A stretch of DNA of 64,000 nucleotides from Mycolicibacterium monacense (GCF_010731575.1 NZ_AP022617.1:310001-374000); one strand, 5' to 3'; shown: positions 37,206 through 46,735, numbered from the stretch's first letter. Notes: generated by a model from the sequence alone, not told the origin. Numbers and translations are program-made.

Positions 37206-37247
37206 ACCGATATGACCCGGCGGCCGGGTGTAAGTCATCGCCGAACC

Positions 37248-38954
37248 TCAGAACGGGGGTGGTTTGTTGCGTTCGGCGACGAGGTCGTCGTTGAGTCGGC
37301 GTTCTTCTTGGATGCGGCGGGCGCGGTTTTGGGCGCGGGTGCGGCGGCGTTTGGGCATTTTGAGGCCGCGGTCGGTGGTGGTGGTCTCGGTGGGTTGGAT
37401 CGGCGCCTCGGCGGTCGGGGTGCACAGGGTCGGGAACAACAGCGCGCTGCCGGGGCGGGTGGTGTAGGTCTGCCCGCTCGGGGAGGTCCACACGATGGTG
37501 GCGTCGGTGAACTGTTCGTCGCGCCAACCGTTTTCACCGGTCCAGAAGGTTTTGAGCAGGTGGTGTTTTCGGCACAGGCATTTGAGGTTGGCGGCGCAGG
37601 TCGGTCCGGCCGGCCAGGGCACGGTGTGGTCGATGTCGCAGCGGGTGGCCGGGGCGTCGCAGCCGGGGAATCGGCAGGTCAGGTCGCGGCAGCGCACGAA
37701 GTCCTGCAGGGCTGCCGAGGGTCGGTAGTGGGGTTCGGGTGGCGCGTTGCCGGGGTGCTGGATGGTGCGGAGGCGGGCGCGGCGGAGGAAGGCGGCGAGC
37801 ACGGTGGGGTTGGTGACTCCGGCGCCGATGACGAATGCCGGTGCGCGGCAGGCTGACTGCTGCGGGGCCGACGGTGGTTGCGCAGCGGCCTCGGCCAAGG
37901 GCGCCGCCTCCGCCTCGGGGGTCGCTTCCGGTTCCGGCGTCGCTTCAGCCTCCGCCTCGGGGGTCGGCCCCGCTTCGGCCTCCGGCTCTGGCTCAGGCTC
38001 CGCTTGCGGCTCCGCCTCGGGCTCCGGCTGCGCCTCGTCTTCGGCCTCCGGCTCGTGCTGGGGCTCAGTCTCCGCGTGCGGTTCCGCTTCGGGTTCGGGC
38101 TGCGTTTCGGTTTGGGTGCGGGCGGCGTCGAGTGTTTCTTCGGTGGTGACGATGTGGACGACGACGTCTTTGGTGGGTTGTGTGTCGCGGTGGCCGGGGC
38201 AGTCGGGGTTGGGGCATTCGCAGCGCAGGTGGGTGCCGGTGGCGACGGCGGCCAGGGCGTCGTTGCGGCGTTCGTCGGCGGTGCGGGGGTCCTCGTCGCA
38301 GACGGTGTGGGCCATGTCGGTGACGCGTTGTTCGAAGGCGGCGCCGTCGGGGGCGTACATGCGGGCCCAGACGGTCATGAAGCCGGCGGCGTCGCTGATG
38401 AAGCCGAATTGCAGGCCGCGGTCGTTTTCGGCGTCTTTGACCCGCCGTAGCGCGCCGGGGTCGTGGGTTTCGACGATGGCGTCGATGGCGGCGAGGGTCT
38501 TCTTTTCTGATTGGGGTCCCCAGCTGGTGATCTGGGCGGCCAGGTCGGTGTCGACGGCGGCCATCAGGGTGGGGTCGGTGATCAGGGCGGTGCGGGTCAC
38601 GATGGCGCGGACCAGCAGGTCGGTGATCAGTCCGGCGGTGAACAGGGCGGCGACCTGGGGGAGTCGGTCGGCCAGGGCGACGGCGCGGTGGGTTTGGAAC
38701 ATGGCCAGGCGTTCGGTGATGTTGTGGGCGGCGGCCAGTTCGCTGACGGCGTTGGCGTCGGGGTCGACGAACCAGTTGTGGCGGTCGGTGGCGGTGTCGC
38801 AGCCGGTGCGGCGGCGGAACAGTTCGGCCATGGCGGCCAGTTTGCGGGCGGCGGCCGCGTTTTCGGCGCGTCCCCAGCCGGCCGAGGCGGCCACCAACTC
38901 CGCGTCACTGAGCGCGGAGAAGTCGCCGATCCCGGGCAACGAACCATCGAACAT
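37248..38954 (-). CDS. 13E12-repeat family HNH endonuclease-like protein (DUF222)
   Basis: 568-aa protein of the REP13E12 family common in mycobacteria: an N-terminal DUF222 helical domain (from MFDGSLPGIGDFSALSDAEL) and a C-terminal HNH nuclease domain (CRFPGCDAPATRCDIDHTVP, then CLCRKHH). Between them, about residues 280-370, lies a low-complexity stretch of Glu-Pro-Ala repeats (PEAEPQAEPEPEPEAEA). The ATG at 38954 is the usual start; a GTG at 38984 would add ten residues. In M. tuberculosis these elements are dispersed repeats, and one is the phiRv1 prophage attachment site. Whether the protein is an active nuclease is unknown. Confidence 0.88.
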   Translation of the reverse strand: MFDGSLPGIGDFSALSDAELVAASAGWGRAENAAAARKLAAMAELFRRRTGCDTATDRHNWFVDPDANAVSELAAAHNITERLAMFQTHRAVALADRLPQVAALFTAGLITDLLVRAIVTRTALITDPTLMAAVDTDLAAQITSWGPQSEKKTLAAIDAIVETHDPGALRRVKDAENDRGLQFGFISDAAGFMTVWARMYAPDGAAFEQRVTDMAHTVCDEDPRTADERRNDALAAVATGTHLRCECPNPDCPGHRDTQPTKDVVVHIVTTEETLDAARTQTETQPEPEAEPHAETEPQHEPEAEDEAQPEPEAEPQAEPEPEPEAEAGPTPEAEAEATPEPEATPEAEAAPLAEAAAQPPSAPQQSACRAPAFVIGAGVTNPTVLAAFLRRARLRTIQHPGNAPPEPHYRPSAALQDFVRCRDLTCRFPGCDAPATRCDIDHTVPWPAGPTCAANLKCLCRKHHLLKTFWTGENGWRDEQFTDATIVWTSPSGQTYTTRPGSALLFPTLCTPTAEAPIQPTETTTTDRGLKMPKRRRTRAQNRARRIQEERRLNDDLVAERNKPPPF

Positions 38955-39044
38955 GTCTTCGATTCTGACAGACGGGTCTGACACGCAACCCCCGAAAACC
39001 CCACGCCTGTGGATGAATTCACCGCTGGGGACAACCGGGATGAC

Positions 39045-39590
39045 TCAGCCGAGTAAGCGCTCCCGAAGCAGCAGCATCCCGTACGCCGCGATGCTCTGGG
39101 CGTCGGTGATCTCTCCGTCGGCGACCATCCGCTCGAACTCGTCGCGCGTGAACCAGGCGCTGCGCATGTCCTGCTCCTCGTGTTCACGGTCGTGGTCGCC
39201 CTCGGTCAGGTCGGTGGCGAGGAAGACCCAGCCGCGTTGGCTGCTCATCCCCGGCGCGACGTCGAGCAGGCCCAGCGTGGTGACGGTCCCGGCCCGCAGT
39301 CCCGTCTCCTCCCGCAACTCCCGCGCAGCCAGGTCGAGCGGCTCCATATCGGCCCGCCCCGGGGCGGTGCCCTGCGGGAACTCCCACCGGCGCAACCCGA
39401 GCGGGTAGCGGAACTGTTCCACCAGCTTGAGCCGGTCACCGTCACAGGCGATCACCAGCGCATAGTTCGGCTTGTCGACGACGGCGTAGATCCCGTCACT
39501 GCCGTCCGGGCGTTGGATGTCGTCCTCGCGCAACGTCAGCCAGTCGTTGCGGTACACCTCGCGCGACGACACCTGCCGGATCGAATCCAC
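39045..39590 (-). CDS. NUDIX hydrolase, ADP-ribose pyrophosphatase type
   Basis: 181-aa NUDIX protein. The box is GTAPGRADMEPLDLAARELR followed by EETGL (about residues 75-99); the residues before the conserved REL-EETG core include a small insertion compared with the classic Gx5Ex7 spacing. LVEQFRYPLGLRRWEFPQG upstream and an acidic C-terminal region (EGDHDREHEEQDM) fit the ADP-ribose/nucleoside-diphosphate-sugar type. ATG 39590; divergent from fadD36. The substrate cannot be fixed by sequence. Confidence 0.88.
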   Translation of the reverse strand: MDSIRQVSSREVYRNDWLTLREDDIQRPDGSDGIYAVVDKPNYALVIACDGDRLKLVEQFRYPLGLRRWEFPQGTAPGRADMEPLDLAARELREETGLRAGTVTTLGLLDVAPGMSSQRGWVFLATDLTEGDHDREHEEQDMRSAWFTRDEFERMVADGEITDAQSIAAYGMLLLRERLLG

Positions 39591-39631
39591 GCGACCAGTA
39601 TTGCCCAGCCCGGACGAGTAGCCTCGTCGGC

Positions 39632-41035
39632 GTGTTGCTGACCTCGCTGAACCCCGCCGCGGTCGCCGCAGGCGCCGATATCGCCGACGCCGTCACGATC
39701 GGGGAGGCGGTGCTCAGCCGTAGCGATCTGGTCGGGGCGGCCACGTCGGTCGCCGAGCGGGTCGGCGGTGCGCAGCGGGTCGCGGTGCTGGCAACGCCGA
39801 CGCCCGCGACGGTGTTGGCGATCACCGGCTGCCTGATCGCCGGCGTGCCCGTCGTGCCCGTGCCCGCCGACGTGGGTGTGGCCGAACGCCGCCACATCCT
39901 CACCGATTCCGGCGCGCAGGCGTGGCTCGGCGACAAGCCCGAGGACACTGAGCTGCCGCACATCCCCGTCCGCCTGCACGCCCGGTCCTGGCACCGCTAC
40001 GCCGAACCGCATCCCGACTCGGCCGCGCTGATCGTCTACACCTCCGGCACGACGGGCCCGCCCAAGGGCGTCGTCATCAGCCGCCGCGCGATCGCGGCCG
40101 ACCTCGATGCGCTCGCCGAGGCGTGGCAGTGGACCGCCGAGGACACCCTCGTCCACGGGTTGCCGCTCTACCACGTGCACGGGCTGGTGCTCGGACTTCT
40201 CGGTTCGCTGCGCATCGGGAACCGGTTCGTCCACACCGGTCGGCCCACCCCCGAGGCCTACGCACAGGCGCAGGGCACGCTGTACTTCGGGGTGCCGACG
40301 GTCTGGTCCCGCATCGCCGCCGACGACGACGCCGCCCGCGCACTGGCGACGGCGCGGCTGCTCGTCTCGGGCAGTGCGCCGCTGCCGGTCCCGGTGTTCG
40401 ACCGGTTGGCGGCGTCGACGGGCCACGAGGTGGTCGAGCGCTACGGCAGCACCGAATCGTTGATCACCCTGAGCACCCGCGCGGACGGGGAGCGCCGGCC
40501 CGGCTGGGTGGGACTCCCGCTGGCCGGGGTGGAGACCCGCCTGGTCGGCGACGACGGCGCACCGGTGCCCCACGACGGCGAAACCATTGCGCGCCTAGAG
40601 GTTCGCGGCCCGACGTTGTTCGACGGATATCTGAACCGGCCGGATGCGACGGCCGATGTGCTGGGTGTGGACGGTTGGTACCGCACCGGTGACGTCGCTG
40701 TTGTCGACGGGGTTGGTATGCACCGCATCGTCGGCCGTGAGTCGGTCGACCTGATCAAGACGGGCGGCTTCCGAGTGGGGGCCGGTGAGATCGAGACGGT
40801 CCTGCTCGGCCACGACGGCGTCGCCGAGGCCGCGGTGGTCGGGATGCCCGACGACGATCTCGGCCAGCGCATCGTCGCGTTCGTCGTCGGTGATGCGACA
40901 CCCGAGGCGTTGATCGATTATGTCGCCGAACAACTCTCGGTGCACAAGCGGCCCCGGGAAGTCCGCATGGTCGACAGCCTGCCCCGCAACGCGATGGGCA
41001 AGGTGCTCAAGAAGGAGCTGACGCAATGGGTTTGA
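39632..41035 (+). CDS. fadD36: Fatty-acid-CoA ligase FadD36
   Basis: 467-aa adenylate-forming acyl-CoA synthetase, matching M. tuberculosis FadD36 (473 aa) closely along its length (LNPAAVAAGADIADAV, GVPVVPVPADVGVAERRH). P-loop YTSGTTGPPKGV, YGSTESL, YRTGD and C-terminal lysine in NAMGKVLKKEL are all present, so adenylation and thioester steps should work. GTG start at 39632. The last ten bases overlap the start of a VOC-family gene. Likely substrate: short to medium acids. Confidence 0.95.
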   Translation: MLLTSLNPAAVAAGADIADAVTIGEAVLSRSDLVGAATSVAERVGGAQRVAVLATPTPATVLAITGCLIAGVPVVPVPADVGVAERRHILTDSGAQAWLGDKPEDTELPHIPVRLHARSWHRYAEPHPDSAALIVYTSGTTGPPKGVVISRRAIAADLDALAEAWQWTAEDTLVHGLPLYHVHGLVLGLLGSLRIGNRFVHTGRPTPEAYAQAQGTLYFGVPTVWSRIAADDDAARALATARLLVSGSAPLPVPVFDRLAASTGHEVVERYGSTESLITLSTRADGERRPGWVGLPLAGVETRLVGDDGAPVPHDGETIARLEVRGPTLFDGYLNRPDATADVLGVDGWYRTGDVAVVDGVGMHRIVGRESVDLIKTGGFRVGAGEIETVLLGHDGVAEAAVVGMPDDDLGQRIVAFVVGDATPEALIDYVAEQLSVHKRPREVRMVDSLPRNAMGKVLKKELTQWV

Positions 41036-41376
41036 GGTTCACCGATCTGTGTGTCGATGCCGCCGACATCCACGCGCTCGGGGGCTGGTGGGCCGAGGTC
41101 CTCGGATATGCCCAGGAAGTCACCGACGACGGTGACGTGATCCTGCGGCCGCCCTCAGGTGCCGGCCCGAACATCTTGTTCCTCGCCGTGCCGGACGAGA
41201 AGGTGGTCAAGAACCGCCTGCACGTCGACCTCACCCCCGACGATCAGCAGGCCGAGGTCGACCGGCTGCTCGCACTGGGCGCCCGCCGCGTCGACATCGG
41301 GCAGGGCGAGCAGAGCTGGGTGGTGCTGGCCGACCCCGAGGGCAACGAGTTCTGCGTGCTCGCTGCGCAGAGCTGA
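41026..41376 (+). CDS. VOC-superfamily (glyoxalase-like) protein
   Basis: 116-aa protein with two beta-alpha-beta-beta-beta modules of the vicinal oxygen chelate fold: LRFTDLCVDAADIHALGGWW, NILFLAVPDEKVVKNRLHVD and a final WVVLADPEGNEFCVL. It overlaps the fadD36 3' end by ten bases and is probably translated with it. The metal ligands usual for dioxygenases are only partly present (His in RLHVDL, Glu in GNEFCV). The reaction is unknown. Confidence 0.85.
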   Translation: MGLRFTDLCVDAADIHALGGWWAEVLGYAQEVTDDGDVILRPPSGAGPNILFLAVPDEKVVKNRLHVDLTPDDQQAEVDRLLALGARRVDIGQGEQSWVVLADPEGNEFCVLAAQS

Positions 41377-41383
41377 AGCGCCG

Positions 41384-41785
41384 TCAGCCGGCGGCCAGCG
41401 CGTCGATCGCCGCCTGCAGCCGTTTGGTGACGTCTTCGGCGATCGGCTGCAGCTGCGGTTCGCCGGTGACGTCCACGAGCAGCTGTGGGTTCATCGCCTC
41501 GACCAGCGTGGTCTGCGGGTCGTCGGGATCGCTGCGCACCACCACGTTGCACGGCAGGAGCAGGCCGATCTGCCGGTCGACGCCGATCGCACGGTGGGCC
41601 AGCGGGGGATTGCAGGCGCCGAGGATCAGGTAGTTCTCCATGTCCTCGTCGAGCTTGGCCTTCAGCGTCGACTTGACGTCGATCTCGGTCAACACACCGA
41701 AACCCTGTTCCGACAACGCTTCCCGCGTGCGGGTCACCGCGTCGTCGAAGTTCGTCTTCAGGCTGGTGGACAATGCGATACTCAT
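41384..41785 (-). CDS. DUF302 protein in the sulfur module
   Basis: 133-aa cytoplasmic DUF302 protein: SLKTNFDDAVTRTREALSEQ GFGVLTEIDV at the N-terminus, LGACNPPLAHRAI in the middle and LLPCNVVVRSD with a second Cys. DUF302 genes occur often next to CsoR-type repressors, sulfur transferases and thiol-related genes. It is 32 bases downstream of the CstR-like repressor on the same strand, so the two form an operon under the repressor's own control. The two Cys residues may take part in sulfane sulfur handling (inference). Confidence 0.88.
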   Translation of the reverse strand: MSIALSTSLKTNFDDAVTRTREALSEQGFGVLTEIDVKSTLKAKLDEDMENYLILGACNPPLAHRAIGVDRQIGLLLPCNVVVRSDPDDPQTTLVEAMNPQLLVDVTGEPQLQPIAEDVTKRLQAAIDALAAG

Positions 41786-41817
41786 CTACGACTCCTTTGT
41801 CGTCCTTTGTCGATGTA

Positions 41818-42141
<324 letters not shown>

Positions 42142-42198
42142 TCAGCGCACCGCCGGCGGGACGGCGACCGCGGATAGCGCGGACCGGGCCCGGAATAA

Positions 42199-42214
42199 AT
42201 ACCCTATGGGGTAT
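42199..42214. promoter_or_regulatory. CstR/CsoR-type operator 1 of the exporter operon
   Basis: ATACCC-TATG-GGGTAT, a perfect six-base-arm palindrome of the G-tract kind bound by CsoR-family repressors, 84 bases upstream of the 54-aa peptide gene. Adjacent to AATAAAT, the AT-richest point of the gap, which is likely the promoter. Confidence 0.75.
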
Positions 42215-42222
42215 TGTAGAAC

Positions 42223-42238
42223 ATACCGATCGGGGTAT
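42223..42238. promoter_or_regulatory. CstR/CsoR-type operator 2 of the exporter operon
   Basis: ATACC-GATCGG-GGTAT, five-base arms, starting exactly 24 bases after operator 1. The two-site layout would allow two repressor tetramers to bind side by side. Confidence 0.72.
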
Positions 42239-42297
42239 CCATGGGCGAACGCTGCAGGATGCCCCGGCGACCAGTCCGACCAGAGAAGGAGAGGCAG

Positions 42298-42462
42298 ATG
42301 TGTTACGCCGTCACGTGCCCGTCCTGCGGCAAGACCACGTGGGACGGTTGCGGCCAGCACGTCGACGACGTGATGCGGTCGGTTCCGACCGCGGACCGTT
42401 GTCGCTGTGAGCGAGTGACCGAAACCCCACGCCGGACCGCCGGCCGGTTCTGGCGCCGGTGA
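42298..42462 (+). CDS. 54-aa Cys-rich peptide, zinc-ribbon-like, in the sulfur operon
   Basis: Small protein starting MCYAVTCPSCGKTTWDGCGQ and continuing with HVDDVMRSVPTADRCRCERV. Seven residues are Cys (C2, C7, C10, C18, C35, C37 and nearby), including CPSC and CRC pairs that could bind zinc or be persulfidated. The ATG at 42298 has GAAGGAGAG upstream; a longer frame from 42241 would run through operator-proximal DNA. It is first in the operon ahead of the TauE exporter. Similar peptides seem common in actinobacteria but I know no assigned function. Confidence 0.75.
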   Translation: MCYAVTCPSCGKTTWDGCGQHVDDVMRSVPTADRCRCERVTETPRRTAGRFWRR

Positions 42463-42480
42463 TCGGGTAGAGGGAGTCAT

Positions 42481-43254
42481 ATGGCGGTGGCGATAGGCCT
42501 GGGCCTCGGTGCGCTGATCGGCGTTCTGCTGGGGCTGCTCGGCGGCGGCGGTTCGATCCTCGCCGTTCCGGCGCTGGTCTACGGGATGGGCCTCGGGATC
42601 GAACAGGCCATCCCCATCTCGCTCATCGTCGTCGCCACCGCCTCCGCAGTCGGGGCGTTGCCGAAAATCCGTGCCGGACAGGTGCAGTGGCGGCTCGCCG
42701 GCATCTTCGCGGCGGCGGGCATCCCGGCGACCGTCGCGGGCAGCGCGATCAGCAGGCATCTACCGCAGCCGGCGCTGATGATCGGATTCGCGGCGGTGAT
42801 GGTGTTCGCCGGGATCCGCATGCTCACCGACCAGGAGAACACCGGCACGGCATGCGAGGTCGAAGCCGGCCGGGTCAACTGGCGCCGCTGCGCACCCCGG
42901 TCGATCGGCGCCGGCCTGCTGGTCGGACTGTTGACCGGCCTGTTCGGCGTCGGTGGCGGGTTCCTCATCATCCCCGCGCTCGTGGTGGTGCTCGGCGTCG
43001 AGATGTCAGTCGCCGTCGGCACATCGCTGCTGATCATCACCGCCAACTCCGTCGCCGGCATCTTCTCGCATCTCGGCGCCATCACCGTCGACTGGACGGT
43101 CATCGCTGTGTTCGTCGCCGCCGCGATGGCGGCGTCGCTGGTGGCCGGACATCTCGGCACCAAGGTCGACACCACCCGATTGCAGCGGTGGTTCGCCTAC
43201 CTCGTATTCGCCGTTGCCGCATACGTAATCGTCGACACCGTCTTCCTACAGTGA
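42481..43254 (+). CDS. TauE/SafE-family sulfite/organosulfonate exporter
   Basis: 257-aa membrane protein with two repeats of the TauE fold, each starting in a Gly-rich helix: GVLLGLLGGGGSILAVPAL and GLLTGLFGVGGGFLIIPAL. About eight hydrophobic helices. It begins 18 bases after the Cys-rich peptide stop and ends 18 bases before the MBL-rhodanese gene, so it is in the same operon. TauE proteins next to CstR and persulfide dioxygenases export sulfite or thiosulfate made when persulfides are oxidised. Confidence 0.92.
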   Translation: MAVAIGLGLGALIGVLLGLLGGGGSILAVPALVYGMGLGIEQAIPISLIVVATASAVGALPKIRAGQVQWRLAGIFAAAGIPATVAGSAISRHLPQPALMIGFAAVMVFAGIRMLTDQENTGTACEVEAGRVNWRRCAPRSIGAGLLVGLLTGLFGVGGGFLIIPALVVVLGVEMSVAVGTSLLIITANSVAGIFSHLGAITVDWTVIAVFVAAAMAASLVAGHLGTKVDTTRLQRWFAYLVFAVAAYVIVDTVFLQ

Positions 43255-43272
43255 CGTAGAAAGGGAAATCAC

Positions 43273-44634
43273 ATGCACGTCTCCATCATCGAAACCTCCG
43301 GCCTCGGGGATCGCAGCTACCTGATCAGCGACCGCGACACCGCCGTCGTCGTCGATCCGCAGCGCGACATCGACCGGGTACTCGCACTCGCCGACGAGCG
43401 CCAGGCGCGGATCACCCATGTGTTGGAGACCCACCTGCACAACGACTATGTGACCGGGGGCCTGGAGCTCTCCCGCACGGTCGGTGCCGAATACGTGGTG
43501 CCCGCGGGCGACGACGTCGGTTACCCCAGGCGCGCCGTCACCGAAGGTGACGTCATCGATGCCGGGCCGATCCGGTTGGAGGTCCTCCACACACCGGGGC
43601 ACACCCACCACCACGTGAGCTATGTGCTGAGCGACGACACCGGAACGGTCCACGGCGTCTTCACCGGAGGCTCGATGTTGTTCGGCACCACCGGACGCAC
43701 CGATCTCGTCGGGCCCGACGACACCGAGAAGCTCACGCACGCGCAATACCACTCGGTGCGCAAGATCGCCGACCGGCTGCCCGCCGACACGGTCGTCTAC
43801 CCGACCCATGGATTCGGCAGTTTCTGCTCGGCGACACCGGCTTCCGGCGACGCGTCGACCATCGGCGAACAGTGGCAGGCGAATCCGGCGCTCACCAAGG
43901 ACGAACAGAGCTTCGTCGACGAACTGCTCGCCGGACTGGAGGCGTACCCCGCCTACTACGCGCACATGGGCGTGATCAACCGCGAAGGCCCTGCACCGGT
44001 GGACCTCACACCGCCCGCACCGGTCGATCCGGCCGAACTACGCCGCCGGATCGAGGCCGGTGAGTGGGTGGTCGATCTGCGCAACCGCACCGCGTTCGCC
44101 GCAGGACATCTGCAGGGGACGCTGGGTTTCGAGCTGTCCGGATCGTTCGTCAGCTACTTCGGCTGGCTCTACGAGTGGGGCGCCCCGGTGACGCTGATCG
44201 GGGAGTCGCAGGACCAGATCGCCGACGCCAAACGGGAACTGGTGCGCATCGGGGTGGACCGCCTGACCGGTTCGGCCACCGGCGACATCGACGAACTGCG
44301 CGACGGGGCCGAGGTCGGCAGCTATGCAGTGTCCGACTTCGCCGGTCTGGCAGAGCATCTGGACGATGACACGGTGGCGGTACTCGACGTGCGGCAGCAC
44401 GGCGAATACGAGGAAGACCACGTCCGGGGCGCGGTCAACATCCCGCTGCACGAACTCCCGCAACGGCTGGACGAGGTTCCCGCGGGAACGATCTGGGTGC
44501 ACTGCGCCTCGGGTTACCGGTCGTCCATCGCGGCGTCGTACCTCGACCGCGCCGGCCACGATGTCGTGCTGATCGACGACGACTTCGGCAACGCCGGTCA
44601 GTTGCCGCTCAGTTCGCGTGCAGCGCCTCGTTGA
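43273..44634 (+). CDS. MBL-fold/rhodanese fusion, persulfide-dioxygenase-like (CstB-like)
   Basis: 453-aa protein: an MBL domain (about 1-235), a rhodanese-like domain without Cys (about 255-335) and a second, active rhodanese (about 355-445) with Cys411 in HCASGYRSS. In ETHE1-type persulfide dioxygenases iron is held by two His and an Asp. Here the His positions are kept (H54 in THLHNDY, H110 in PGHTHHH), but the HxHxDH motif ends in Tyr59 and the ligand Asp of FTGD is Gly133 (FTGGSMLFG). The active rhodanese fits sulfane-sulfur transfer in the CstR operon. The last 26 bases overlap dapD on the other strand. Confidence 0.88.
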   Translation: MHVSIIETSGLGDRSYLISDRDTAVVVDPQRDIDRVLALADERQARITHVLETHLHNDYVTGGLELSRTVGAEYVVPAGDDVGYPRRAVTEGDVIDAGPIRLEVLHTPGHTHHHVSYVLSDDTGTVHGVFTGGSMLFGTTGRTDLVGPDDTEKLTHAQYHSVRKIADRLPADTVVYPTHGFGSFCSATPASGDASTIGEQWQANPALTKDEQSFVDELLAGLEAYPAYYAHMGVINREGPAPVDLTPPAPVDPAELRRRIEAGEWVVDLRNRTAFAAGHLQGTLGFELSGSFVSYFGWLYEWGAPVTLIGESQDQIADAKRELVRIGVDRLTGSATGDIDELRDGAEVGSYAVSDFAGLAEHLDDDTVAVLDVRQHGEYEEDHVRGAVNIPLHELPQRLDEVPAGTIWVHCASGYRSSIAASYLDRAGHDVVLIDDDFGNAGQLPLSSRAAPR

Positions 44635-45556
44635 GCGTGACACCGGTGCCGTCGCGCCGGACCACTTCGACGGCACCGGAGACGGAGTTACGGCGGAACA
44701 GCAGGTTGTTTGCACCGGAGAGGTCACGCGCCTTCACCGTCTGCCCGTCTGACGTCTGCACCTTGGTGCCCGCGGTGACGTACAGCCCCGCCTCCACCAC
44801 GCAGTCGTCACCCAGCGAGATGCCCAGCCCGGCGTTCGCGCCGAGCAGGCAGCGCTTGCCGACGGAGATGACCTCTTTGCCGCCCCCGGACAGGGTGCCC
44901 ATGATCGACGCGCCGCCACCGACGTCGGATCCGTCGTCGACCACCACGCCCGCCGAGATCCGGCCCTCCACCATCGACGAGCCCAACGTGCCCGCGTTGT
45001 AGTTCACGAAACCCTCGTGCATCACCGTCGTCCCCGGCGCGAGGTGCGCACCCAGGCGCACCCGGTCGGCGTCGGCGATCCGCACACCGGTCGGCGTCAC
45101 GTAGTCGACCATCCGCGGGAACTTGTCGATCCCGAACACGGTCACGGTCCCGCGGCGCCGCAACCGGGCGCGCACGGTCTCGAAGCCCTCGACCGCACAC
45201 GGCCCGAAGTTGGTCCACACCACGTTGGCCAGCACCCCGAAGACGCCGTCCAGGTTGGCGCCGCGCGGCTGGATCAGCCGGTGGGACAGCAGGTGCAACC
45301 GCAGGTAGGCGTCATAGCCGTCGGCCGGCTTGTCCTCCAGCGAGGAGATGACCGTGCGCACGACGACGATGTCGACGTCGCGGTCCTCGTCGCGGCCGGT
45401 GAGCTCACCGAGTTCGGCCGGAACCTCGGCGACCGACAGGCGGACGGTCCCGGACTCGCCGAGGTCGGCGCCCAGTTCGGGCGCCGGGTACCAGGTGTCG
45501 AGGACGGTTCCGTCGGCGGCGATGGTGGCCAGGCCGATTCCTGCAGCAGAAGTCAC
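44609..45556 (-). CDS. dapD: Tetrahydrodipicolinate N-succinyltransferase DapD
   Basis: 315-aa left-handed beta-helix acyltransferase of the actinobacterial DapD type, which succinylates tetrahydrodipicolinate in the DAP/lysine pathway. Hexapeptide turns are seen in [20 protein letters not shown] and [19 protein letters not shown]. The GTG at 45556 ([20 protein letters not shown]) matches the M. tuberculosis protein (317 aa); an ATG at 45583 would add nine residues and overlap the dapE ATG on the other strand. A TAATCT element at 45565-45570 sits eight bases before the GTG and suggests a leaderless transcript. Confidence 0.95.
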   Translation of the reverse strand: MTSAAGIGLATIAADGTVLDTWYPAPELGADLGESGTVRLSVAEVPAELGELTGRDEDRDVDIVVVRTVISSLEDKPADGYDAYLRLHLLSHRLIQPRGANLDGVFGVLANVVWTNFGPCAVEGFETVRARLRRRGTVTVFGIDKFPRMVDYVTPTGVRIADADRVRLGAHLAPGTTVMHEGFVNYNAGTLGSSMVEGRISAGVVVDDGSDVGGGASIMGTLSGGGKEVISVGKRCLLGANAGLGISLGDDCVVEAGLYVTAGTKVQTSDGQTVKARDLSGANNLLFRRNSVSGAVEVVRRDGTGVTLNEALHAN

Positions 45557-45581
45557 GGAGCTAGAGATTACCGTTGACCTC

Positions 45582-46682
45582 ATGGCCCCATCATCGGCTC
45601 TTCGCGCAAGCGGCTCATCGCTGGATCTCCGTGGTGACCCGGTCGAGCTGACGGCCGCACTCGTCGACATCCCCAGCGAGTCGCGCCACGAGCAGCGCAT
45701 CGCCGACGAGATCGAGGCCGCACTGCGCGAACAGACAGACGGTTTCGAGATCATCCGCAACGGCGACGCGGTGCTGGCCCGCACCAACCGGGGGCTCCCG
45801 TCACGCGTGCTGCTGGCCGGGCACATCGACACCGTGCCCGCCGCCGACAACGTCCCCAGCCGCCGGGTCGGTGACGAGCTGCACGGCTGCGGCACCTCCG
45901 ACATGAAGTCCGGGGACGCGGTGTTCCTGCACCTCGCCGCCACTGTCGCCGACCCCGCACACGACCTCACGCTGGTGATGTACGACTGCGAAGAGATCGA
46001 GGCGTCGGCCAACGGGCTCGGCCGCATCGAACGCGAACTGCCCGAGTGGCTGCAGGCCGACGTCGCGATCCTCGGCGAACCGTCCGGCGGTTTCATCGAG
46101 GCCGGCTGCCAGGGCACGCTGCGAGTCGTGGTGAGCGCCACCGGAACCCGGGCGCACTCCGCGCGATCCTGGTTGGGCGACAACGCCATTCACAAACTCG
46201 GCGCGGTCCTCGACCGGTTGGCCGCCTACCAGGCCCGCAGCATCGACATCGACGGCTGCGTCTACCGCGAGGGACTCTCCGCGGTGCGCATCGACGGCGG
46301 CATCGCGGGCAACGTGATCCCCGACGCCGCCTCGGTCACCGTCAACTTTCGCTTCGCCCCCGACCGCACCGTCGACCAGGCGCTGGCCCACGTCCACGAG
46401 GTCCTCGACGGACTCGACGTCACCGTCGAGCAGACCGACGCCGCCGCCGGAGCCCTGCCGGGGCTGACCAGGCCGGCGGCCGCGGCGCTGGTCGAGGCCG
46501 CCGGCGGACAGGCGCGGGCCAAGTACGGGTGGACCGACGTGGCGCGGTTCGCGGCGCTGGGGATCCCGGCCGTCAATTACGGTCCGGGGGATCCGAACCT
46601 CGCCCACCGCGCGGACGAACGGGTCGACGTCGGCCAGATCACCGCGACCACCGAGGTGCTGCGCCGGTATTTAACCGCTTGA
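45582..46682 (+). CDS. dapE: Succinyl-diaminopimelate desuccinylase DapE
   Basis: 366-aa M20-family zinc peptidase that removes succinate from N-succinyl-LL-DAP. Metal-site motifs: [11 protein letters not shown] (His), [13 protein letters not shown] (bridging Asp), MYDCEEIEA (catalytic/ligand Glu), [14 protein letters not shown] and the final His in [16 protein letters not shown] 45582, divergent from dapD with about 25 bases between the starts, so both genes of the pathway share one tiny promoter region. Corresponds to Rv1202. Confidence 0.95.
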   Translation: MAPSSALRASGSSLDLRGDPVELTAALVDIPSESRHEQRIADEIEAALREQTDGFEIIRNGDAVLARTNRGLPSRVLLAGHIDTVPAADNVPSRRVGDELHGCGTSDMKSGDAVFLHLAATVADPAHDLTLVMYDCEEIEASANGLGRIERELPEWLQADVAILGEPSGGFIEAGCQGTLRVVVSATGTRAHSARSWLGDNAIHKLGAVLDRLAAYQARSIDIDGCVYREGLSAVRIDGGIAGNVIPDAASVTVNFRFAPDRTVDQALAHVHEVLDGLDVTVEQTDAAAGALPGLTRPAAAALVEAAGGQARAKYGWTDVARFAALGIPAVNYGPGDPNLAHRADERVDVGQITATTEVLRRYLTA

Positions 46683-46705
46683 CGCGCTGACTTACCCTCG
46701 AAGAC

Positions 46706-46735
46706 ATGTGGGGAGACGACGACATCTCCGGGTGA
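46706..46735 (+). CDS. Putative nine-residue leader peptide before the ABC-F gene
   Basis: ATG 46706 to TGA 46735 encodes MWGDDDISG. A TACCCT hexamer (46693-46698), fitting the mycobacterial -10 pattern TANNNT, ends seven bases upstream, so the mRNA could begin at this ATG (leaderless). GGAGA/TCTCC within the ORF can form a hairpin. Antibiotic-inducible ABC-F genes are often controlled by such leaders through ribosome stalling. The idea rests on layout only. Confidence 0.4.
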   Translation: MWGDDDISG

